A stretch of 5,069 bases of DNA from Aquificota bacterium (lineage in GTDB: Bacteria > Aquificota > Aquificia > Aquificales > Hydrogenothermaceae). Positions within the stretch are counted from its first letter, which is position 1. Every line of letters starts with the position of its first letter. Shown piece by piece: positions 1 through 5,069 of this stretch. The notes below the pieces were generated by a model. The model searched no databases, was not told where the DNA came from, and saw nothing but the letters and a program-made list of their open reading frames with translations. The translations under genes and the position numbers were made by a program. The stretch is from assembly GCA_013153795.1 (NCBI GenBank), contig JAADDV010000139.1, forward strand, positions 1-5,069. Reading direction: 5' to 3'.

Positions 1-762
1 CTAAAGTTTCATTTATAAGCCCAAAGTTTTTTAGAAAAAAATTTAAAATCTTTAGGAAGAAATCATCTACCAGAAGATACTATTAAAACTATAGAATCTG
101 TTAAAAAAGCAGGAATAGAAAATATATCTCTTGACATGATTTATGGTATTTATGGGCAAACTTTAAAAGATTTAAAAAAAGATTTAAAAATTTATATGTC
201 CCTACCTGTAAAACATATATCAGCTTATATGCTTACAGCTTATGAAGGAACTCCTCTAGGTGTTCTTGTAAAAGAAGGAAAATATTTTCTTCCTGATGAA
301 GATATTGTTTTAAAAATGTTTAAGCTTATAAATGAAACTTTAGAAGAAAATGGTTTCAAAAGATATGAAATATCAAATTGGGCAAAGGAAGGATATAAAT
401 GCAAACATAACTATTTTTACTGGAATCATACAGAATTTTTAGGAATTGGCGTTTCAGCATGGTCTTTTATAAAAAAGAAAAGATTTGGAAATACAAAAAA
501 TATTGAAGAATATTTAAATAAGATAAAAAAAGGTATAAAACCTATCTTATTTGAAGAAAATCTTTCAAAAGAAGATATAAAAAAAGAAGAAATTATTCTT
601 GGTCTTAGGACAGCAGAGGGAATAGATAAAGATAAAATAAAAAATGAAGAGAAACTTTATTTTTTGTTAGAAGAAGGTTTTTTAGAAGAAAAAGGGAGAA
701 AAATCTCCCTATCTGAAAAAGGTATTTTAGTTTCTAACTATGTGATAAATATGCTTATTTAG
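1..762 (+). CDS. hemW: HemW-like radical SAM protein (haem chaperone family), 5'-truncated, apparent frameshift near the left edge
   Basis: HemW proteins are cytoplasmic radical-SAM relatives of HemN that bind haem and deliver it to haem proteins. Only the C-terminal part is here, about 248 codons from base 19 to the TAG at 760-762, against roughly 370-400 for the whole family protein. The CxxxCxxC iron-sulfur motif would lie upstream of the window. Visible family landmarks are AQSF...LGR (19-60), DMIYGIYGQT (133-162), YEISNWA (364-384), HNYFYW (406-423) and FLGIGVSAWSF (439-468), then the lysine-rich HemN_C-type tail with LGLRTAEGID. The YEISN-x-A and HN..YW pattern favours HemW over true HemN oxygen-independent coproporphyrinogen oxidase. 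The ATG at 136 is not a start: homology runs upstream of it and no Shine-Dalgarno precedes it. Two usually conserved positions differ (YGLPGQT is YGIYGQT; GAHS is SAWS). The frame is closed by TAA at 16-18, while frame 3 reads KVSF just before it, so the gene may be broken or misread there. Confidence 0.8.
12..21 (+). other. Apparent one-base frameshift in the hemW-like gene
   Basis: In the frame of the downstream protein, codon 16-18 is TAA and the residues before it (LKFHL) do not resemble the family. One frame over (bases 3-14) the codons read KVSF. This matches the family's R/K-[ILV]-S-[ILF] strand that directly precedes G-[VA]-Q-S-F. The AQSF follows at 19-30 in the other frame, so ttt-ataa-gcc holds one base too many. 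The exact join is ambiguous. It may be a real mutation or a sequencing or assembly error; with only two bases of context upstream this cannot be settled here. Confidence 0.6.
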
Positions 763-1945
763 TATTTTCTGGCATATCAAGGGTTATAACTGTTAAGAGC
801 CACAAAAGAGTTATAAATCCAAGAAAATAAAATACATAATCAGTGCCATATTTCATTAAGTATCCAGCAGCAGCACCTCCTACAAAAGCTCCTAAAAATT
901 GAGCTGTGTTGAAAACTCCAGCAGCAGTCCCTTTTGTTTTTGGATTTGCATATTTGCTCATTAAAGAAGGCATAATAGGTTCAAGCATCATAAAACCTGT
1001 AAAATATACAATTATAGCTATAATTGCAGGAACAAATTCTGATTCAAACTGAATAAAAAGCCCAAAAGATAAAAGAAGTATAAGAATTGCAGCTATTTTT
1101 ACCTCTTTTATAAGACCTTTTTTCTCAGCAAGTATAGTAGAAGGAACCATAATGGTTAACCCTACAAGAAACATTATAAGATAAACTTTCCATAAATCTT
1201 TTGGGTCCATAAATTGCTTAAGTATAAGAGGAGCTGTTGTAAAAACAGCAGTGAGCCCCATATGAAGAGTAAACATTCCAAAATCCATTTTTAAAAGATT
1301 TTTATTTCTTAAAACTTCCCCAAGATAAGAACCTGTAAATTCAGCATCTTCATGGTGAACAATAACCTTAGGCCTTGGAATACCCCATATTATATATGGA
1401 AGAGAAATAGCAGCAAGAATTGCTGTAAATAAAAATACTCCTTCAAGACCAAAATGAGCTGCTATCCATGGGCCTAAAACCATTCCAAAAGCAAAAGCCA
1501 TTCCTATAGATGCGCCAATTGTAGCCATTGCCCTTGTTCTAATTTCAGGTCTTGTAAGGTCTGCAATAAGAGCAATAACTACTGACGAAACAGCTCCCAT
1601 ACCTTGGAGAAGTCTACCTAAAATAAGCAAATAAATATCTTTCTCATAAGAAGCAAAAGCTGCTAAAAGACTACCAAAAATAAAAATAATAGTTGAGAAA
1701 ATAAGAATAGGAATTCTACCAATCTTATCACTAAGTAAACCATAAGGTATTTGAAAAAGAGCCTGAGTAAGGCCGTATGCCCCAATAGCTACTCCTACAA
1801 GAAAAGATGTAGCACCGGGGAATTGAGAAGCATAAATACTTAAAACAGGTAAAACAAGAAAAAGCCCTAGCATTCTAAGAGAAAAAATACCAGCAAGACC
1901 TAGAGTTGCTTTTTTTTCTTCAGGAGTAAAATCTTTATCTATCAA
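755..1945 (-). CDS. yajR: YajR-type major facilitator superfamily transporter, without C-terminal YAM domain
   Basis: A 396-residue inner-membrane protein with about 12 hydrophobic segments, predicted to be a proton-driven MFS exporter. The substrate is unknown, as it is for E. coli YajR. It follows YajR from the N-terminus: D-x-x-x-TPEE...LGLAGIFSLRMLGLFLVLPVL, then AYGLTQALFQIPYGLL. MFS motif A is GLLSDKIGR at residues 69-77, with Asp73 and Arg77 falling at the same numbers as in E. coli YajR. LGRLLQGMGA is at 109-118, ADLTRPEIRTRA follows, and the antiporter-type motif C GMAFAFGMVLGP is at about 148-159. The C-half has WKVYL, MPSLMSK and KGTAAGVFNTAQFLGAFVGG. The protein stops a few residues after TM12 (about 368-390), so the roughly 65-residue ferredoxin-like domain that ends E. 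coli YajR (454 residues) is absent. The TTG start at 1945 is chosen because GGAGG lies 8 bases upstream and the resulting N-terminus aligns with YajR; a GTG at 1960 is in frame but would use that GGAGG as coding sequence. It is a single-gene unit, divergent from acnA. Confidence 0.88.
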   Translation of the reverse strand: MIDKDFTPEEKKATLGLAGIFSLRMLGLFLVLPVLSIYASQFPGATSFLVGVAIGAYGLTQALFQIPYGLLSDKIGRIPILIFSTIIFIFGSLLAAFASYEKDIYLLILGRLLQGMGAVSSVVIALIADLTRPEIRTRAMATIGASIGMAFAFGMVLGPWIAAHFGLEGVFLFTAILAAISLPYIIWGIPRPKVIVHHEDAEFTGSYLGEVLRNKNLLKMDFGMFTLHMGLTAVFTTAPLILKQFMDPKDLWKVYLIMFLVGLTIMVPSTILAEKKGLIKEVKIAAILILLLSFGLFIQFESEFVPAIIAIIVYFTGFMMLEPIMPSLMSKYANPKTKGTAAGVFNTAQFLGAFVGGAAAGYLMKYGTDYVFYFLGFITLLWLLTVITLDMPENTK

Positions 1946-1953
1946 TCTCAAAC

Positions 1954-1958
1954 CCTCC
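1954..1958 (-). promoter_or_regulatory. Shine-Dalgarno that sets the transporter start
   Basis: On the minus strand GGAGG is followed by 8 bases and then TTG (1945-1943). This is ideal spacing for a TTG start. The upstream in-frame GTG (1960-1958) overlaps the GGAGG itself and has only AT-rich sequence before it. Confidence 0.75.
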
Positions 1959-2014
1959 ACTTATTATTTATGTAATACTTTAACACCATAAAAATAATAA
2001 AACTTACGTTTCCA

Positions 2015-2042
2015 AATTTAAAATTTCTCTAATAATTGTCAC
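2015..2042 (-). promoter_or_regulatory. Candidate sigma-70 promoter for the transporter gene
   Basis: Reading the minus strand, GTGACA (2042-2037, five of six bases of TTGACA) is followed after 16 bases by TAAATT (2020-2015, four of six of TATAAT). That places transcription start about 60 bases before the proposed TTG. In DNA this AT-rich a -10 match is easily found by chance, so this rests mainly on the -35. The -35 overlaps the proposed acnA -35 on the other strand. Confidence 0.35.
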
Positions 2043-2065
2043 AAAAGTATTAAAATTATTACTCT
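2036..2065 (+). promoter_or_regulatory. Candidate acnA promoter
   Basis: TTGTCA (2036-2041, five of six of the -35 consensus) is followed at 18 bases by TACTCT (2060-2065), a weak -10. Other AT-rich hexamers nearby could serve instead. The rest of the 158-base divergent spacer (1946-2103) is AT-rich. It contains a 10-base direct repeat, ATTAAAATTA, at 2049-2058 and 2078-2087 flanking the expected transcription start, but I see no clear operator, riboswitch or small gene in it. Confidence 0.3.
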
Positions 2066-2103
2066 ATTTTAAAATTTATTAAAATTAAGATAAGGGGTAA
2101 AAA

Positions 2104-4854
2104 ATGAAGATAGAAAAAGACAGCTTTAAAAAACACTTAACAGTTGAAGACAACGTTTTTTCTTATTTTTCTTTAAAGGAATTACAGGAGCAAAATATAG
2201 GAGATATAGAAAAACTTCCTTTTTCTATAAGGATACTTGTTGAAAATCTTCTTAGAAATCTAGATGGGAAAGTTGTAACTGACGAGCATTTAAGAAATAT
2301 TGCAAACTGGAAAAAAAGATACGATACTCCTGTTGAAATACCTCACCACCCAGCAAGAGTTATAATGCAGGACTTTACAGGTGTTCCTGGAGTTGTTGAC
2401 CTTGCTGCTATGAGAGATGCTGCAAAAGAACTTGGCATTGACCCTAAAAAAGTTAATCCTCTTGTTCCAGTAGACCTTGTAATTGACCACTCTATACAGA
2501 TTGATTTTTTTGGAAGTGAAGATGCTTTAAAGAAAAACCTTGAACTTGAATACAAAAGAAACAAAGAAAGATATCAGCTTTTAAAATGGGCTCAAAATGC
2601 TTTTGACACATTAAGAATATTCCCACCAGGAAGCGGTATTATTCATCAGGTTAATCTTGAATATATAGCACAGGTTGTTATGACAAAAGAAGAAAATGGA
2701 GAGATTATTGCATTTCCAGATTCTCTTGTTGGAACAGACTCTCATACAACAATGATTAACGGACTTGGCGTTATGGGATGGGGCGTTGGAGGAATTGAAG
2801 CTGAAGCGGTTATGCTTGGTCAACCATACTATATGAAAATACCTGAAGTTATTGGAGTTAAACTTACAGGAGAACTTCCTGAAGGAGCAACAACAACAGA
2901 CCTTGTTCTTACAATAACACAGAAACTAAGAGAATACGGTGTTGTTGAAAAATTTGTTGAATTCTTTGGAGAAGGAATAAAAAAACTTTCCCTTCCAGAT
3001 AGAGCAACAATAGCAAATATGGCTCCAGAATATGGAGCAACAATGGGATTTTTCCCTGTTGATGAAGAAACAATTAATTTCCTTAAACTCACAAATAGAG
3101 AAGATACAGCTAAACTTGTAGAAAGTTATACAAAAGAAAATATGCTCTTTTATACAGGTTCTGAAACACCCGAATATACAGATGTTATAGAGATAGATAT
3201 GTCAAAAGTTGAACCTTCTTTGGCGGGACCTTCACGACCACAAGACAGAGTTACTTTAAAAGATATGAAAAGAACATTCATTGACCTTTTAAACTGTAAT
3301 TACAACAGAGATATAGATATAAAAGAAATCACAGCTTTTGAAGATGAAGCTGGAGTAGATATGGAAATTGGAGAATGCAGAGTTCATAAAGGTAAGAAAA
3401 TTACAAAAGTTGAGATAGATGGTGAGGAAGTTATTATTGGAGATGGTTCTGTTGTAATTGCTTCTATTACATCGTGCACAAATACATCAAATCCATCTGT
3501 ATTGATAGGAGCAGGACTTTTAGCTAAAAAGGCTGTTGAAAAAGGACTTTCCGTTAAACCTTATGTAAAAACATCTTTAGCTCCAGGTTCAAGGGTCGTT
3601 GAAGGATATTTAAGAGAGGCAGGACTTCTTCCTTATCTGGAAGCTTTAAGATTTCATATTGTTGGATTTGGTTGTATGACCTGTATTGGAAATAGTGGTC
3701 CTTTACATCCAAATATAGAAAAAGCTATAAAAGATAATGACCTGATTGTTTCTGCTGTTTTATCAGGAAATAGAAATTTTGAAGCAAGAATACATCCAGA
3801 TGTTAAAGCAAACTGGCTTGCTTCACCTATGCTTGTTGTTGCTTATGCAATAGCAGGAAGAACAGATATAGACCTTACAAAAGAGCCAATAGGAAAGGAC
3901 CCAAATGGGAATCCTGTTTATCTAAAAGATATATGGCCTTCACAAGAAGAAATAAATGGAGTTATGAACAAAGTTTTAACTCCAGAAGTATTTAAAGAAA
4001 AATACAAAGATGTCCTTAAAGGAGATGAATACTGGCAGTCTCTTGAAGCTCCAACAGGAGAAACATTTGACTGGGACCCAGCTTCTACTTACATAAGAAA
4101 ACCTCCTTACTTTGAAAACTTTACCCTTGAGGTTAATCCTCCAACAGATATAAAAGGAGCAAGAGTTCTTGAACTTCTTGGAGACTCTGTAACAACAGAC
4201 CATATCTCTCCTGCAGGAAAGATACCACCAGAATATCCAGCTGGAAAGTATCTGCTTGAACATGGTGTTCCAGTGGAAGAGTTTAACTCCTATGGAGCAC
4301 GAAGAGGAAATCATGAAGTTATGGTAAGAGGAACATTTGCCAACGTTAGAATTAAAAACAAACTTGTAGCTCCTAAAGAAGGAGGATATACCCTTAAATT
4401 TCCAGAAAAAGAAGAAATGTTTGTTTATGATGCAGCTGTAAAATATGCAGAAGAAAAAACCCCTCTTATTGTTCTTGGTGGTAAAGAGTATGGAACAGGT
4501 TCTTCAAGAGATTGGGCTGCTAAAGGAACAAAACTTCTTGGTGTTCAGGCTGTAATAGTAAAATCCTTTGAAAGAATTCATAGGTCTAATCTTGTTGGAA
4601 TGGGAGTTTTACCTCTTCAGTTTAAAGAAGGGGAAGGTTGGGAAGAACTTGGACTTGATGGTAGTGAAGTTTATGAAATTATAGGTGTTGAAAATATGAA
4701 ACCGGGGAAAGAACTTATGATTAGAGCTACAAAGGAAAATGGAGAAGTTGTGGAGTTTAGAGTAATATCGAGGCTTGATACATCTGTTGATGTAGATTAC
4801 TTTAATCATGGTGGTATTTTGCCTATGGTTTTAAGAAAAATAGCATCTGGCTAA
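2104..4854 (+). CDS. acnA: Aconitate hydratase A (aconitase, IRP1/AcnA type)
   Basis: A cytoplasmic [4Fe-4S] enzyme of 916 residues that interconverts citrate and isocitrate through cis-aconitate; AcnA of E. coli is 891. The N-terminal half carries DFTGVPGVVDLAAMRDA and LVPVDLVIDHSIQIDFFG, then DSHTT (212-216) and GLGVMGWGVGGIEAEA. Cluster ligands are Cys458 in SCTNTS and Cys524 and Cys527 in GCMTCIGNSG. Their 66- and 3-residue spacing equals that of IRP1 Cys437/503/506. Substrate-contact segments include PGSRVVEGYL (R497) and SGNRNFEARIHP. The swivel domain begins around GDSVTTDHISPAGKI (693-707), continues through SYGARRGNHEVMVRGTFANVR, and ends with the active-site loop GSSRDWAAKG (799-808). 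No key residue is missing. ATG follows an AGGGG (2093-2097) at 6 bases, and no good upstream in-frame start is seen. It is monocistronic: divergent promoter region before it, terminator after it. In an Aquificota host it would probably serve the reductive TCA cycle (inference). An RNA-binding second role, known for apo-AcnA in other bacteria, cannot be judged from sequence. Confidence 0.97.
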   Translation: MKIEKDSFKKHLTVEDNVFSYFSLKELQEQNIGDIEKLPFSIRILVENLLRNLDGKVVTDEHLRNIANWKKRYDTPVEIPHHPARVIMQDFTGVPGVVDLAAMRDAAKELGIDPKKVNPLVPVDLVIDHSIQIDFFGSEDALKKNLELEYKRNKERYQLLKWAQNAFDTLRIFPPGSGIIHQVNLEYIAQVVMTKEENGEIIAFPDSLVGTDSHTTMINGLGVMGWGVGGIEAEAVMLGQPYYMKIPEVIGVKLTGELPEGATTTDLVLTITQKLREYGVVEKFVEFFGEGIKKLSLPDRATIANMAPEYGATMGFFPVDEETINFLKLTNREDTAKLVESYTKENMLFYTGSETPEYTDVIEIDMSKVEPSLAGPSRPQDRVTLKDMKRTFIDLLNCNYNRDIDIKEITAFEDEAGVDMEIGECRVHKGKKITKVEIDGEEVIIGDGSVVIASITSCTNTSNPSVLIGAGLLAKKAVEKGLSVKPYVKTSLAPGSRVVEGYLREAGLLPYLEALRFHIVGFGCMTCIGNSGPLHPNIEKAIKDNDLIVSAVLSGNRNFEARIHPDVKANWLASPMLVVAYAIAGRTDIDLTKEPIGKDPNGNPVYLKDIWPSQEEINGVMNKVLTPEVFKEKYKDVLKGDEYWQSLEAPTGETFDWDPASTYIRKPPYFENFTLEVNPPTDIKGARVLELLGDSVTTDHISPAGKIPPEYPAGKYLLEHGVPVEEFNSYGARRGNHEVMVRGTFANVRIKNKLVAPKEGGYTLKFPEKEEMFVYDAAVKYAEEKTPLIVLGGKEYGTGSSRDWAAKGTKLLGVQAVIVKSFERIHRSNLVGMGVLPLQFKEGEGWEELGLDGSEVYEIIGVENMKPGKELMIRATKENGEVVEFRVISRLDTSVDVDYFNHGGILPMVLRKIASG

Positions 4855-4873
4855 AACTTTTAATTAAAACTTT

Positions 4874-4908
4874 ATAGGTTCTCTGAAAATTCAGAGAACC
4901 TATTTTCT
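4874..4908 (+). terminator. Rho-independent terminator of acnA
   Basis: A perfect 13-base-pair stem (ATAGGTTCTCTGA at 4874-4886 with its complement at 4891-4903) closes a four-base AAAT loop and is followed by a short T-rich tail, TTTCT. It begins 19 bases after the acnA stop. No T-run follows the hairpin on the other strand, so it works for plus-strand transcripts. It also shields the promoters just downstream from acnA readthrough. Confidence 0.88.
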
Positions 4909-4909
4909 C

Positions 4910-4956
4910 AAAACCCTTGACAAAGAAAAAAAGAGAAATAAAATATAAAACCCTTG
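4910..4956 (+). repeat. 10-base direct repeat AAAACCCTTG
   Basis: Copies lie at 4910-4919 and 4947-4956, 37 bases apart. The first runs into the TTGACA of the upstream promoter. The second continues as TTGTTG, a partial -35, with no convincing -10 at the right distance. This could be a decayed duplicate promoter or a binding-site pair; it is short enough to be coincidence. Confidence 0.35.
4917..4944 (+). promoter_or_regulatory. Strong sigma-70 promoter P1, probably for an rRNA operon
   Basis: A perfect -35 TTGACA (4917-4922) and TAAAAT (4939-4944, five of six) are separated by 16 bases; the spacer is all purine. It starts 9 bases after the acnA terminator tail and points out of the window to the right. 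No open reading frame with a ribosome binding site follows in the remaining 125 bases, which fits a stable-RNA transcript. Confidence 0.65.
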
Positions 4957-4982
4957 TTGAGAAAACAGCTTGAAAAAGGAAT

Positions 4983-5004
4983 AAGAGAAAAAAAAGAAAA
5001 AAGA
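4983..5004 (+). promoter_or_regulatory. A/G-only tract upstream of P2 (UP-element-like)
   Basis: Twenty-two consecutive purines, mostly A, end one base before the bases that lead into the P2 -35. A-tracts at this position act as UP elements that contact the RNA polymerase alpha C-terminal domain at strong rrn promoters. The sequence shows the tract; the function is inferred. Confidence 0.4.
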
Positions 5005-5005
5005 C

Positions 5006-5033
5006 TTGACAAAAATAAAAATTGAGTTAAATT
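5006..5033 (+). promoter_or_regulatory. Second tandem sigma-70 promoter P2
   Basis: A second perfect TTGACA (5006-5011) is followed after 16 bases by TAAATT (5028-5033, four of six), the same spacer as P1 and 89 bases downstream of it. Paired promoters of this kind commonly drive rRNA operons. Transcription would start near 5040. Confidence 0.6.
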
Positions 5034-5041
5034 AATTAACC

Positions 5042-5055
5042 TGCTTTTGAAAAAC
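5042..5055 (+). promoter_or_regulatory. boxA-like rRNA antitermination element
   Basis: TGCTTTTGAAAAAC resembles the boxA of rRNA leaders (E. coli TGCTCTTTAACA; Bacillus TGCTCTTTGAAAAC), which binds NusB-S10 to make rRNA transcription resistant to termination. It differs from the Bacillus form by C-to-T and a small shift in the T and A runs. It lies close to the expected P2 start site, so a P2 transcript would carry it at its very 5' end, while a P1 transcript would carry it about 90 bases in. The window ends 14 bases later, before any 16S sequence. Confidence 0.5.
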
Positions 5056-5069
5056 AAAGGCTACTTGAA

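Noticed and set aside
136..138. ATG at 136 as the start of a short complete protein
   Set aside because: Homology to HemW (AQSF, LGR, ENISLD) continues upstream in the same frame, and no Shine-Dalgarno precedes the ATG.
1946..2103. Riboswitch or small RNA in the divergent spacer
   Set aside because: The sequence is nearly all A and T with no stable GC-containing stem and no conserved riboswitch core that I can recognise.
2290..3092. Several open frames on the minus strand within acnA
   Set aside because: They lie opposite a strongly conserved aconitase, have no family resemblance or ribosome binding sites, and are expected shadows of its codon use.
3976..4809. Further minus-strand open frames opposite the C-terminal half of acnA, rich in Phe, Ser, Cys and Trp
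   Set aside because: Their composition is typical of antisense readings of Lys/Glu-rich codons, and they show no start signals or recognizable motifs.
4910..5069. Small protein gene or tRNA in the right-hand 160 bases
   Set aside because: No frame combines a start, a Shine-Dalgarno and a useful length, and no tRNA arms or GTTCRAxxC T-loop are present; promoter and leader signals explain the region better.
1..5069. CRISPR array, insertion sequence, phage or defence genes
   Set aside because: No regularly spaced repeats, terminal inverted repeats, transposase, integrase or defence motifs are visible; all long frames are accounted for by housekeeping-type genes.

Overview
The window is AT-rich bacterial DNA whose proteins are heavy in Lys, Glu and Ile. 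It holds the 3' part of a hemW-like gene, a complete MFS transporter gene, a complete aconitase A gene, and what looks like the promoter and leader region of a ribosomal RNA operon that begins just past the right edge. The composition and the acnA sequence would fit a thermophilic, low-GC Aquificota (Hydrogenothermaceae such as Sulfurihydrogenibium or Persephonella). That placement is an inference from general resemblance, not a search result.

Layout. Bases 1-762 (+) carry the C-terminal two thirds of a radical-SAM HemW-type protein. Its frame appears broken by a one-base shift near bases 15-21. It meets, tail to tail with an 8-base overlap, a 12-helix MFS transporter of the YajR type on the minus strand (755-1945). 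The transporter's start is best placed at a TTG preceded by a clear Shine-Dalgarno, and it lacks the C-terminal cytoplasmic domain of E. coli YajR. A 158-base divergent spacer (1946-2103) separates it from acnA (2104-4854, +), a full-length aconitase with all three cluster cysteines. A strong Rho-independent terminator (4874-4908) closes acnA.

The last 160 bases contain two consensus TTGACA promoters, an A/G-rich tract abutting the second, and a boxA-like element. This arrangement is typical of a stable-RNA operon leader.

The genes do not form one pathway operon: haem-related chaperone, transporter and central carbon metabolism are separate transcription units. If the organism fixes CO2 by the reductive TCA cycle, as Aquificota do, the aconitase would interconvert isocitrate and citrate in that cycle. 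I see no CRISPR array, mobile element, tRNA, or novel multi-gene system. The most useful observations are the rrn-type leader at the right edge, the hemW frameshift, and the corrected transporter start.
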